From positions 156,814 to 220,813 of the forward strand of contig NZ_JBEWZI010000006.1 in NCBI RefSeq assembly GCF_040566545.1: a stretch of 64,000 nt of DNA, read 5' to 3'. This DNA is from Uliginosibacterium flavum. GTDB taxonomy: Bacteria; Pseudomonadota; Gammaproteobacteria; Burkholderiales; Rhodocyclaceae. Under the pieces are notes generated by a model, which was given only the letters and a program-made list of their open reading frames with translations, did not search any database and was not told the DNA's origin. The translations under genes were made by a program, and so were the position numbers. Shown here piece after piece: positions 31,811-40,430 of the stretch (positions are counted from its first letter, which is position 1; each line of letters begins with the position of its first letter).

Positions 31811-33516
31811 CCCAGCTGATCCAGCGCTCTGCCCCGCCCGCCATCGCCCGTCGCCTGAGTGAAGCTGGCCTGCATCCGCTACTGGCGCGGCTGTATGCCG
31901 CACGCGGGATTGCATCCGCCAGCGAGCTGAAGACCGATCTGTCGACCCTGCTCCCGCCCGAAGGCCTCAAGGGCATTCACGAAGCCGCGTTGCTGCTGGC
32001 CGATGGCATCGAGGCCAATGCGCGCATGGTGATCGTCGCCGATTACGACTGCGATGGCGCCACCGCCTGTGCAGTTGGCGTGCGCGCCTTGCGGGCAATG
32101 GGCGCCAGCGATGTGCATTACTTTGTACCGGATCGCGTGGTGCATGGCTACGGCCTGTCGCCCAGCGTGGTGGCCGAGGTCGCCAGGCTTGAAGCAGAGA
32201 TCCTGATCACCGTCGATAACGGCATCGCCAGCGTAGACGGCGTGGCCGCCGCGCAGGCGCTGGGCATGACGGTGCTGGTCACCGACCATCACCTGGCCGG
32301 TGACACGCTGCCGACAGCCGAAGTTATCGTCAATCCCAATCAGCCGGGTTGCACGTTCGAGAGCAAGAACCTCGCGGGCGTCGGCGTGATGTTTTACGTG
32401 GCACTGGCGCTGCGTGCCGAGCTACGCAGCCGGGGCTGGTTCAGCACGGAGCGTGCGGAGCCGAACCTGGGAAATCTGCTCGATCTGGTCGCGCTCGGCA
32501 CCGTCGCCGACGTGGTCAAGCTCGACCCGAACAACCGCCTGCTGGTGCGTCAGGGCATCGCGCGCATGCGCGCCGGGCGTATGCACGCCGGCATCCGTGC
32601 GCTGTTTGGCGCCGCCGGGCGCGATCCCGAGCGCGCCTCCACTTTCGACATGGGTTTCGCGCTGGGCCCGCGCCTGAACGCCGCCGGCCGCCTATCGGAC
32701 ATGAGTCTGGGCATCGAATGCCTGCTCACCGACGACTATGCCCGCGCCTTCAATATCGCCCAGCAACTGGATGCCCTGAACCGCGAACGGCGCGAAATAG
32801 AAGGCGAAATGCGCGACGCCGCGCTCGCCACGCTGGATGCCACGCGTATCGACGAAGGCCCGGCGATTTCACTGTTCGAACCCGAGTGGCATCAGGGTGT
32901 CGTCGGCATCGTCGCCGGGCGCATCAAGGATCAGGCGCACCGCCCGACCATCGCCTTCGCCCGCGCTTCGGATCACAACGGCGAGGGCGAGATCAAGGGC
33001 TCCGGCCGCTCGATTGCCGCCCTGCATCTGCGCGATGCGCTGGATCTGATCACCAAGCGCCACCCCGATCTGATCCTCAAGTTTGGCGGCCATGCGATGG
33101 CGGCTGGCCTGACGATTCACGAACGTGATTTCAAACGTTTCCGCCAGATCTTCGCTGACACCGTCGCCAGCCTGCTCAGCCCGCAGGATCTGCAGCGCAA
33201 TCTGGAAACCGACGGCGCGCTGGAAACTGGCTACATGAATCTGGAAATGGCCCGCCTGCTCGAAGCCGAAATCTGGGGTCAGGGCTTTGCAGCGCCGCTG
33301 TTCGAAGATGTATTCCAGGTCGACAAGCAGCGCCTGCTCAAGGATAAGCACCTCAAACTCACCCTGTCCAAACCCGGCGCGGTGTTCGAGGCGATCCGTT
33401 TCAATTGCGCCGAGAGCGTGCCCGCGCGCATCCGCGCGGCCTATCGTCTGGCGACAAATGAATATCAGGGCGTGGCCAGCGTGCAGCTGATGCTGGAATA
33501 TTTCGAGCCGGCCTGA
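31807..33516 (+). CDS. recJ: single-stranded-DNA-specific exonuclease RecJ
   Basis: A 569-residue 5'-3' exonuclease acting on single-stranded DNA in recombination and repair. The DHH domain motifs are VIVADYDCDGATA, HYFVPDRVVHGYG, VTVDNGI-type (ITVDNGIAS) and VTDHHLAG. The DHHA1 domain has SGRSIAALHL and KFGGHAMAAGLTI, followed by the C-terminal OB-fold. Length agrees with E. coli RecJ (577). It overlaps the upstream gene by 4 bases. The final A of the stop codon is the first base of a 102-bp MITE-like element. Confidence 0.97.
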   Translation: MTQLIQRSAPPAIARRLSEAGLHPLLARLYAARGIASASELKTDLSTLLPPEGLKGIHEAALLLADGIEANARMVIVADYDCDGATACAVGVRALRAMGASDVHYFVPDRVVHGYGLSPSVVAEVARLEAEILITVDNGIASVDGVAAAQALGMTVLVTDHHLAGDTLPTAEVIVNPNQPGCTFESKNLAGVGVMFYVALALRAELRSRGWFSTERAEPNLGNLLDLVALGTVADVVKLDPNNRLLVRQGIARMRAGRMHAGIRALFGAAGRDPERASTFDMGFALGPRLNAAGRLSDMSLGIECLLTDDYARAFNIAQQLDALNRERREIEGEMRDAALATLDATRIDEGPAISLFEPEWHQGVVGIVAGRIKDQAHRPTIAFARASDHNGEGEIKGSGRSIAALHLRDALDLITKRHPDLILKFGGHAMAAGLTIHERDFKRFRQIFADTVASLLSPQDLQRNLETDGALETGYMNLEMARLLEAEIWGQGFAAPLFEDVFQVDKQRLLKDKHLKLTLSKPGAVFEAIRFNCAESVPARIRAAYRLATNEYQGVASVQLMLEYFEPA

Positions 33517-33617
33517 TTCCATTTCTAACTCAATCCGCTCTTTGTCAACTTCGCTTTGCCGTGTACTTACACTGTCTGCGGCTCGTTTTCGTGATCGTAT
33601 TGATTTAGAAATGGAAT
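33516..33617 (-). repeat. 102-bp MITE-like element, copy 2
   Basis: An inverted copy of the element at 17946-18047, same length and about 93% identical by my count. One terminal repeat has a single change (TCTAACTCAAT against TCTAAATCAAT). It begins on the recJ stop codon and ends 17 bases before the next small gene, so it forms almost the entire intergenic sequence. Confidence 0.85.
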
Positions 33618-33634
33618 GAGAACGTCACACGACC

Positions 33635-33841
33635 ATGCCCAGCCCCGCAGAACTGTTCGCTTCCCTCCTCTTCGGCCTGATCGGCATGGCGGTGTTCGGC
33701 TACGGCAAGAAGACCGCCAACATTCCGCATGTGATGATCGGCTTGTGCCTGATGGGCTTTCCGTATTTTGTATCAAGCGTCTGGCTGCTCTATGCAATCG
33801 GGATCGGTTTGTGCGTAGCAGTGTATTGGTGGCGGGATTGA
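33635..33841 (+). CDS. small two-helix membrane protein
   Basis: A 68-residue protein with two predicted membrane helices (ELFASLLFGLIGMAVFGYG and MIGLCLMGFPYFVSSVWLLYAIGIGLCVAVYWW) and a short charged loop GKKTANIPH between them. Similar short proteins are commonly labelled amino-acid transport-like, without evidence. The frame, hydrophobicity pattern and conserved FGYGKK turn make it a credible gene. It lies downstream of recJ across the MITE-like element, which probably separates transcription. Confidence 0.75.
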   Translation: MPSPAELFASLLFGLIGMAVFGYGKKTANIPHVMIGLCLMGFPYFVSSVWLLYAIGIGLCVAVYWWRD

Positions 33842-33848
33842 TCAATGC

Positions 33849-33888
33849 AAAAAGCCCGGATCGGCGCCGATAAGGCGCGTCCGGGCTT
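33849..33888. terminator. terminator between convergent genes
   Basis: A stem AAGCCCGGA/TCCGGGCTT encloses a smaller GGCGC/GCGCG arrangement. On the minus strand it is followed by TTTTTGCATT, so it should end the MFS gene transcript; it can also act for the small membrane protein. Confidence 0.75.
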
Positions 33889-33903
33889 GTTCAGGTGCGG
33901 CGT

Positions 33904-35157
33904 TCAGGCAGGCTGTTCGGCAGCGTCAGGCACCGACTGCACCGCAATCTGCGGCGTACGCATGAACCACGCGAGTACGGCAGCGGCGAGCAGCATGCCG
34001 GCGCAGATCACGTAGGCCAGATCGAAGGAGCCGAACATGTCGCGCACCCGACCACCGAGCAGCGAGCCGAACACACCGGCCACGCCGAAGCCGGTAAACA
34101 CCAGACCGTAATTGACGCCCATATTGCGCAGACCGTAGTAGTCGGCGGTGGCGGCAGGCATCAGCGTGAAAATGGTGCCATAGCACATGCCGGCAAACGA
34201 GGCGCCCAATGCGATGGACAGCGGGCTGGTGTAGTGGGCAAAGAAGAACAGATTGATGGCCTGCAGGGCGAAAGCGATCACCATGGTATGGGTGCGACCC
34301 AGACGATCCGACAGGGCGCCGCTGCTGAAACGGCCCAGCGTGTTGAATACGGCCAGCAGCATCACCGGTACGAAGCCGGCTTCCCACCCCGCTTGTTCCT
34401 TGGCGATGATGGGCACGTTGGCGATGATCATCAGGCCGGCCGAGGCGGTCAGCACATACATCACCCATAGCTGATAGAACTGTGGCGTGCGCAGCATTTC
34501 ATGCCATTCGACATCACGACGCGGTGCCACGACTTTAACACCCTGCCCCACTGCGGCTTGTCCGGTTGGAACATAGCCTTGCGGCGGATTGGTGAGGAAC
34601 TGGGCCAGAATCAGGATCGATACGGCTGAGCCGAGACCGAGGATCAGGAAGGTCTGGGCAATGCTGCTCTGCGCCAGCAGAAACTGGGTAAGCGGCGACA
34701 TGAACACCGCAGCCAGGCCCACGCCGCTGACAACGATGCCGGTAATCAGGCCCTTGCGCGAGGCTGCGAACCACTTCACGGCAGCCGGCGTAGTGGCCGA
34801 ATAAGCCAGGCCGATGCCCATGCCACCGACCACGCCGAAACACAGCATGATGGCCAGCGGCGAAGAGAAAAAGGAAGACGCTGCCACGCCCAGCCCGAAG
34901 AACAGACCGCCTAGACTGGCCACCCCACGCGGCCCGAGCTTGTCCTGTGCACGGCCGGCAAACACCATGGTGATGGCGAACACGGCAGTGGATACGGCGA
35001 AGGGCAACACGGCGTCGGTCTTGCTCCAGTGCAGCTGGACGACCAGCGCCTTGCCCATCACGCCCCAGGCGTACAGCGTGCCCAGCAACAGATTGACCCC
35101 CAGGCCCGCCAGCGCGACGCGCCAGCCCCGATTGCAGATGCTTTGCGATGCGGACAT
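33904..35157 (-). CDS. MFS transporter, oxalate/formate antiporter (OFA)-like
   Basis: A 417-residue major facilitator protein with twelve predicted helices. The first helix holds GLGVNLLLGTLYAWGVM, followed by FAGRAQDKLGPRGVASLGG (the MFS loop 2-3 signature), GLAYSATTPAAVKWFAASRKGLITGIVVSG and, in the second half, GRFSSGALSDRLGR. The LLLGTLYAWGV and KWF-RKGL features are typical of the OFA family (OxlT-like), whose members carry small carboxylates; the substrate here is unknown. GGAGG lies 8 bases before the ATG at 35157. Confidence 0.88.
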   Translation of the reverse strand: MSASQSICNRGWRVALAGLGVNLLLGTLYAWGVMGKALVVQLHWSKTDAVLPFAVSTAVFAITMVFAGRAQDKLGPRGVASLGGLFFGLGVAASSFFSSPLAIMLCFGVVGGMGIGLAYSATTPAAVKWFAASRKGLITGIVVSGVGLAAVFMSPLTQFLLAQSSIAQTFLILGLGSAVSILILAQFLTNPPQGYVPTGQAAVGQGVKVVAPRRDVEWHEMLRTPQFYQLWVMYVLTASAGLMIIANVPIIAKEQAGWEAGFVPVMLLAVFNTLGRFSSGALSDRLGRTHTMVIAFALQAINLFFFAHYTSPLSIALGASFAGMCYGTIFTLMPAATADYYGLRNMGVNYGLVFTGFGVAGVFGSLLGGRVRDMFGSFDLAYVICAGMLLAAAVLAWFMRTPQIAVQSVPDAAEQPA

Positions 35158-35346
35158 CGATGAATCCTCCTTTTGTGTGGTGGTCGCTGAGCGCCATCCG
35201 TTTTTTGGTCGGCCATAAATAAGCCGCTTTTCAGGCAGGATTAATTCCAGCCCGCACGCAACATGACATGGCGCTGTCCACGCAAACTTGATCCAGCACA
35301 GTTGCGCAGCCTTATTGCAGTGCGCCATGGGAGGTTTAAAGAGAGC

Positions 35347-35427
35347 GGCCTGAAGAACCGCATGCAGAGGACCTGTCGCGGCATGCTGCCTGAAGAGGTC
35401 CGCCAGGTGCGGCTCTTCAGGCAGAGC
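35347..35427. repeat. intergenic hairpin repeat, copy
   Basis: GCCTGAAGAACCGCATGCAG, GCTGCCTGAAGAGGTC and GTGCGGCTCTTCAGGCAG form the element. Its right end stops about 4 bases before the last codon of the kinase gene. Confidence 0.75.
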
Positions 35428-35430
35428 CCC

Positions 35431-36888
35431 TTATTGCTTGACGCCTACGTCTTTGAGGAAATTGCGGCGTTCATCATCGCTGCCCAGCTTGTCGGCAAGC
35501 GAGGTGTAAAAAGCACTCAGGCTGGGCGCCTGGAGTGCGGCCTTCTTGACCAGCACGCCGGCAATCGGACCAAGGTAACGGGCGAGCTGACGGGATGTCG
35601 TATCAATGGTCTGCTGCGGGATCTGTGCAACAGACGCCGACACCATCGAAGGCGCCATACCCTGCGTGACGACCCGGATGCCACTGTGATTTGACACCTC
35701 GGCGGGATCCAGACGACTGATGCCGCTGAGAAATTCACGCCGCGCACCTTCGCTCTCAAGATTGCTCGCCAGAATGGCGTAAAGCTCCTTCATATCGACC
35801 GTGCTGGACGCGGCCTTCCTGACCATAACCTTGGCCATCGGCCCGATATGCGCGGCCAGCTGACGTTCGACATCCTTGAGGGTGGCGTCGTGCCAGCTGG
35901 TGATCATCGACTGCTGACCCGACAGGCTGGCCTGCCCGGGCTGGCTGGGCTGTCCCGCCGAAGCGCGTTCGGCTTTGGCTTTCATTGCCGCCATGCTGGC
36001 CTGCACGGCTTGCGCGGTCAGCACCACCGTCTGTTCGGATACATCCAGGCTGGGACGCGTCTGGAAAGAGCCTTCGTAAGCCGCTTGAATGCCCTGGCTG
36101 AAATCACGCGCGCTGGCGTAACGTTCCTCCGGCAACTTGGCCAGCGCCTTGGCCGAGACAAGATTGAAAGCGACGGGCAGATCCGGCTGGATCGACGAAG
36201 GCGGCGCCTCGACGTCATAGCAGACCTTGGACGGCATGGTCTCGGCAGAGCCCACAAAGGGCCGCTGGCCGGTGAGCATTTCGTAGAACACCACGCCTGC
36301 CGAAAACACATCGGAGCGCCTGTCGGCCGGCAGACCCATGAACTGTTCCGGCGCCATCGAGGCCGGTGTACCGATGATGGTGCCGACCAGAGTGAGGTGC
36401 GAGGTATCCAGCCGGGCGATACCGAAATCGGTGATCTTGAGCTTGCCATCGCTGGTGATGAGCAAGTTGGCCGACTTGATGTCGCGATGGGTCACGCCCT
36501 GTTCGTGCGCATAGTCCAGCGCGGCCAGCAGCTGCAGCATGATGCTGACAACATCGGCGAGCGGGATCTTCGGATTGGTTTTGAAGAACTGGTTCAGGCC
36601 GCAGCCGTTCACGTACTCCATCGCAATGAAGGAGACGTCTTCGTCTTCGCCGTAATCGTAGATGGCGACGATGCCAGGGTGGTTAAGGCGTCCGGCCGCA
36701 CGCGCTTCGTTCTTGAAGCGTTCGACCATATCGGCGCCCTGCCCGTCCTCCAGCAATTCCTTACGGATGGTCTTGAGGGCAACGGTACGCTCGATAACGG
36801 GATCAATCCCTTGGTAAACGGTGCCCATACCACCTTTACCCAGAACTCCCGTGATCTCGTATTTGCCCAGTTTGCTGATATCCGCCAT
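35431..36888 (-). CDS. Ser/Thr protein kinase with two C-terminal repeat domains
   Basis: A 485-residue Hanks-type kinase, cytoplasmic (no membrane helix seen). Kinase motifs: GKGGMGTVY (17-25), invariant Lys39 in VALK, HRDIKSANLL (134-143), DFG (154-156), MAPEQ (178-182). After a Ser/Gln/Pro-rich linker come two copies of a 55-residue module, starting near 337 (RQLAAHIGPMAKVMVRKA) and 428 (RQLARYLGPIAGVLVKKA), each ending in an ERR/ARR-x-FL segment. Such modules follow kinases or cyclases in betaproteobacteria and probably mediate regulation or oligomerisation. It is the last gene of a three-gene operon, 11 bases after the haem-motif sensor. Confidence 0.92.
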   Translation of the reverse strand: MADISKLGKYEITGVLGKGGMGTVYQGIDPVIERTVALKTIRKELLEDGQGADMVERFKNEARAAGRLNHPGIVAIYDYGEDEDVSFIAMEYVNGCGLNQFFKTNPKIPLADVVSIMLQLLAALDYAHEQGVTHRDIKSANLLITSDGKLKITDFGIARLDTSHLTLVGTIIGTPASMAPEQFMGLPADRRSDVFSAGVVFYEMLTGQRPFVGSAETMPSKVCYDVEAPPSSIQPDLPVAFNLVSAKALAKLPEERYASARDFSQGIQAAYEGSFQTRPSLDVSEQTVVLTAQAVQASMAAMKAKAERASAGQPSQPGQASLSGQQSMITSWHDATLKDVERQLAAHIGPMAKVMVRKAASSTVDMKELYAILASNLESEGARREFLSGISRLDPAEVSNHSGIRVVTQGMAPSMVSASVAQIPQQTIDTTSRQLARYLGPIAGVLVKKAALQAPSLSAFYTSLADKLGSDDERRNFLKDVGVKQ

Positions 36889-36899
36889 AGCTGTGTCTA

Positions 36900-37772
36900 T
36901 CAGGACTCAAGCATTTTCAGGGCGTGCACCAGGCTCTTGCGCATGCGGCTGAAAGATCCGGCTAGGGTGGCGATTTCATCACCGCCACGGCTATCGAACT
37001 CCTCCACATCCATCTCGCCCAGACTGACCTTGTCAGCGAGACCGGCAAGCTTGTTGACCGGGCGTACAACCAGCACGATCAACAGCACATTAAGCAGAAT
37101 GAAGATGAAGGCGCCAAGCGCCAGCAGCAAGCCCATGAAGACCTTGAAAGTGTTCCAGGCACGTTGCACCGGCAAATCCATCGGCACCGAAACAATCTGC
37201 GCCCCCACCACTTCGAGCATGTTCCAGCCAAAACCATTGGCGCTGCCGTAGCGATCGATCATCGATTTCGGTGCGGCTTCGACAGTGCTGTGACAGGTGA
37301 GGCAATTCGGATCCTTGATCTGCATCGGCCGCGCCAGATACAGGGTGCTGCCGGTTGGCGTGTCGCGCATGCCGATGATTTCCTTCTGCTCGCCGCCCTG
37401 GCGGAAATTATTGACGATATCCGCCTCCCAGTCCGTAGCGCGATCACGCAGATTGGTCGGGTTCAGCGTCGCTTCCTTGTAGGCGTATTCAGGATACTGT
37501 TTGCGCAGCTCGGCAAAGTATTCCGTCGCCGCGAAAGCCGATACCGACTGCGGCAAAAAGTCGTACTTCATCTGCGTTTCCAGCAGCGGTTTGATCTGGC
37601 TGCTGGTGTAGCCGCGCACCGCCAGCGCACCCTGCATCATGATGCGAGCATTCTGCAAAACTTCCTCCCGCGCATTGCGCTGCAGGACTTCGTGCGAAAC
37701 ATAGCCGGCCGCGGCAAGGCCAAGGACAAAAACGAGACTCAAGGCCAGATTGAATTTGATGATCAGTTTCAC
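36900..37772 (-). CDS. membrane sensor with haem-binding DUF3365 domain and HAMP
   Basis: A 290-residue protein with a membrane helix at 7-25 and a periplasmic domain at about 28-208 of the DUF3365 (Tll0287-like) type. This contains one c-type haem motif, CLTCH (157-161), close to LARPMQIKDPN. A second helix spans about 212-236, and a HAMP domain runs from 237 to the C-terminus. There is no output domain after HAMP, so the signal is probably passed to a partner, plausibly the kinase encoded 11 bases downstream. DUF3365 proteins are thought to be redox or gas sensors. The start is GTG. Confidence 0.9.
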   Translation of the reverse strand: MKLIIKFNLALSLVFVLGLAAAGYVSHEVLQRNAREEVLQNARIMMQGALAVRGYTSSQIKPLLETQMKYDFLPQSVSAFAATEYFAELRKQYPEYAYKEATLNPTNLRDRATDWEADIVNNFRQGGEQKEIIGMRDTPTGSTLYLARPMQIKDPNCLTCHSTVEAAPKSMIDRYGSANGFGWNMLEVVGAQIVSVPMDLPVQRAWNTFKVFMGLLLALGAFIFILLNVLLIVLVVRPVNKLAGLADKVSLGEMDVEEFDSRGGDEIATLAGSFSRMRKSLVHALKMLES

Positions 37773-37822
37773 GGTGCGCTTTCGTTCATGTCAGGGTGGG
37801 CTGAGTGTGTGCTTCGGTGTAC

Positions 37823-38647
37823 TTACGGTCGTTTTACAGGCGGCGGATGCAGAATCCGCTCCCATTCCGGGTGATTCTTGAGGCCGGCATCCAGTTGCTG
37901 ACGAAACTTCGGATCTGCCAGACGCGGCTCGAAACGTTTGACGAAACCGGCCCGCCAGTTTTGGGGCGCACTCAGCCAGTCAGCCACATCGGCATAAGTA
38001 ACTGGCCCGGCAGACTTGGCTTCGACACTGCGGTCCTTGAAACGATCCAGCCGTGCTGGCAAGGCGTCCTTGAATGCCCCCGGCATGACACTGAGGAATT
38101 CGGCACTCGGACGTGCTTGTGACACCGGCGGCTTGTCGCCATTGCGCATCACGAACTGTCCGGGCTTTGCCGATTGCATGCCCGCAGGACGGCCCCGCTT
38201 GTCGGTCTGTCCGACACTGGGCGAGCCGCTCTCGACAAAGACTTCACCCGCCGCTGCGCGTGCATGCGCGATCAAACTCACGTCCTTCCAGCCGACCGAT
38301 TGGGCCTGGCTGGACAAGCTGTAGGTGCTGGCGCTGTTACGCGACTGCGCCTTCAGCCAGCCTTCGAGCAGAAAAATCTCGGAGCCAGCTTGCGGCGTGC
38401 GCGAAACCATTACGCGCGTGGCAGCGCCGAGGGCGATCACTGTGCCATCCGGAAATTCGATCAGCGCGAAGCCGGGCTGGGCCGTTTCCAGAATGTCGGC
38501 AGGCTCCAGCACGGCGCCCGCGGCGCCTAGCAGAATGGAAGCATCGCGAATCACCCGCACGCTCCCTTCCGTGAAAGTGATTTTTCCCAACGATTGGGCA
38601 AAGACCTGCAGAGGCAGGAACAGGACTATCAACAGCCAATAGCGCAT
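37823..38647 (-). CDS. FecR-domain periplasmic protein
   Basis: A 274-residue exported protein with a signal peptide (MRYWLLIVLFLPLQVFA). It continues with a FecR-type beta domain: GKITFTEGSVRVIRD, AGAVLEPADILETAQPGFALIEFPDGTVIALG and EIFLLEGWLKAQ. The C-terminal 60 residues are basic and end in a helical FRQQLDAGLKNHPEWERIL segment. FecR domains sit in the periplasm and often couple to signalling proteins. As first gene of the FecR / haem sensor / kinase operon it may supply a periplasmic ligand or input. The upstream frame to 38722 is unlikely to be used. Confidence 0.85.
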   Translation of the reverse strand: MRYWLLIVLFLPLQVFAQSLGKITFTEGSVRVIRDASILLGAAGAVLEPADILETAQPGFALIEFPDGTVIALGAATRVMVSRTPQAGSEIFLLEGWLKAQSRNSASTYSLSSQAQSVGWKDVSLIAHARAAAGEVFVESGSPSVGQTDKRGRPAGMQSAKPGQFVMRNGDKPPVSQARPSAEFLSVMPGAFKDALPARLDRFKDRSVEAKSAGPVTYADVADWLSAPQNWRAGFVKRFEPRLADPKFRQQLDAGLKNHPEWERILHPPPVKRP

Positions 38648-39030
38648 GGCAATAGGAAGATCGAATAAAGTTGGGGGTAAAGGCTTCTCCGCCAAAGGCC
38701 GGAAAAACAAGCTTTGCTGCACGCATTCATGGCGCGTCTTGCACCCGTTTTCCGGGCGGCAATGCTCAATGCTAGGTGCCAGCCGCAGGGCGTGTCAAAC
38801 AAGTATTGAAGCCGGCTGCAAATCCGCAGCGGATGCGGGATAGATCAGACCAAGGTCTTAGGCTCGCCAGCAAAAACCATTCAACAACAATGGTTTAAAT
38901 AAAGAACCTATCCAAGCCTGTTAAAGAAGCCATACTGCAGCGTCCCAAAGTCTGGGTGTCACAATTCTGACGCGGAGCAAGCGCTACCCTCACACCAAGC
39001 ACCAACCACAACACGCCTTTACGAGACTCC
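38648..39030. promoter_or_regulatory. divergent promoter region between FecR operon and DUF2252 gene
   Basis: This 383-base gap between two divergent transcription units has no supported gene. It is free of the hairpin repeats that fill most other gaps. An AT-rich stretch at about 38875-38920 is a possible promoter. I found no clear operator or riboswitch consensus; a cobalamin-riboswitch resemblance was considered and rejected. Confidence 0.4.
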
Positions 39031-40233
39031 ATGCCCCGCCTTATCGATACTCTGATCAGCTACAACGCCGGACGTGAACCCGAACGGCTCGCCCTCAAAT
39101 ACGCAGCACTGCGCCAGGATCCGCTGGCCTTCCTGCGCGGCACCAGCCACCTTTTCAACGCCCGCATGCCCGAGGAAAAATCACTCTACAAGGCTCCGCT
39201 GGCGTGGTCATGCGGCGACCTGCATCTGGAGAACTTCGGCAGCTACAAAGGCGACAATCGTCTGGTGTATTTTGACCTGAACGATTTTGATGAAGCCACA
39301 TTAGCCCCTGCGAGCTGGAGCCTGGTGCGCTTTGTGGCCAGCGTGCTGGTCGCGGCGCCTGCACTTCAGATCAAACACGATGAAGCCATCGAGCACGGCC
39401 GCGCATTCATTGACAGCTATGCCAATGCGCTGACAACAGGCAAGGCGCGCTGGCTGGAGCGTGACAGCGCCGAAGGCCTGATTCGCGAACATCTGGAAGA
39501 GTTGCGCGGGCGCAGCCGCAAGGATTTTCTGGATAGCCGCACAAAGTTGCGTGGCAAGCGCCGCAGCCTGCGCGTGGATGGCGACAAGGCGCTGCCTGCC
39601 AGTATCAAACAGTCCGAACGTGTGCAAGCCCTGCTCGCTGAATTCGCCGCGCAACAGAAAGATCCCGGCTTTTTCGAAGTGCTCGATGTCGCACGTCGCG
39701 TCAGTGGCAATGCCAGCCTGGGCTTGGAGCGCTATGTCATTCTGGTGCGCGGCAAGGGCGGGCCGGATGGCAACTACCTGCTGGATCTGAAAGCCGCCCA
39801 GCCCTCCTCGCTGACGCCCCGGCTCAAGAACCCGGAACCACGCTGGGCCTCGGATGCCGAGCGCGCAATCGGCGTGCAGCAAATGATGCAAGCCAGCCCG
39901 AACGCCTTTTTGCATGCGCTGGATCTGGGGCGCCACGCATGCACCCTGCGCGAGCTGCAGCCCGCGCAAGACCGTATCGATCTGAGCCAGTGCGTCGGAA
40001 AATCAAAACAGTTTCGCGAACTGCTCGAACAGATGGGCCAACTCGTCGCCTGGGGTCAATTGCGCAGCAGCGGCCGCAAGAGCGCGGCGAATGCCGACGA
40101 GCTGATCGAATTCGGCCAGAAAAACAAATGGCGCGCACGCCTGCTGACACTGGCGGAAACCTGCGCCGAACAAGTCGAAAGCGACTGGAAGGAATATGCC
40201 AAGGCTTACGACGACGGCGCCTTCAAAGCCTGA
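39031..40233 (+). CDS. DUF2252 family protein (kinase-like fold)
   Basis: A 400-residue DUF2252 protein. The family pattern is plain: FLRGTSHLFN, AWSCGDLHLENFGSYKG, VYFDLNDFDEATLAP and later ERYVILVRGKGGPDGNYLLDLKAAQPS. The GDLHxEN and DxNDFD motifs resemble the catalytic loops of aminoglycoside phosphotransferase-like kinases, so phosphotransfer is possible, but no activity is established for the family. It is cytoplasmic. A hairpin repeat with an exceptionally long stem follows the stop. Confidence 0.88.
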   Translation: MPRLIDTLISYNAGREPERLALKYAALRQDPLAFLRGTSHLFNARMPEEKSLYKAPLAWSCGDLHLENFGSYKGDNRLVYFDLNDFDEATLAPASWSLVRFVASVLVAAPALQIKHDEAIEHGRAFIDSYANALTTGKARWLERDSAEGLIREHLEELRGRSRKDFLDSRTKLRGKRRSLRVDGDKALPASIKQSERVQALLAEFAAQQKDPGFFEVLDVARRVSGNASLGLERYVILVRGKGGPDGNYLLDLKAAQPSSLTPRLKNPEPRWASDAERAIGVQQMMQASPNAFLHALDLGRHACTLRELQPAQDRIDLSQCVGKSKQFRELLEQMGQLVAWGQLRSSGRKSAANADELIEFGQKNKWRARLLTLAETCAEQVESDWKEYAKAYDDGAFKA

Positions 40234-40264
40234 TCCAGTTGGCAGACACGACGCATGCTGAGCA

Positions 40265-40353
40265 CTGCCTGAAGAGCCGCGCCTGTCGGACTTCTTCAGG
40301 GCATCCTGCTGAAGATCTCCGCCCCTTGGGGCTCTTCAGCAGGATGCCCTGAA
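40265..40353. repeat. intergenic hairpin repeat with a perfect 21-bp stem
   Basis: The family unit GCCTGAAGAGCCGCGCCTG plus CGGACTTCTTCAGGGC is followed by a second, perfect hairpin. Its arms lie at 40295-40315 (TTCAGGGCATCCTGCTGAAG and one A) and 40333-40353, with a 17-base loop containing CCCCTTGGGG. After the second arm comes AAAA. It may terminate transcription of the DUF2252 gene. Confidence 0.85.
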
Positions 40354-40430
40354 AACCACCTGCACCAGTCTGCGGCTTGGTCTAAACTCGTGACTCACCC
40401 GCAAGACATCCCCACACGAGAGCTCACCCC

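Noticed and set aside
38760..38930. Possible cobalamin riboswitch upstream of DUF2252 (GGTGCC, GCAGGGC, GGTCTTAGGC-like pieces)
   Set aside because: The B12-box and the required core order are absent, and DUF2252 has no link to cobalamin.
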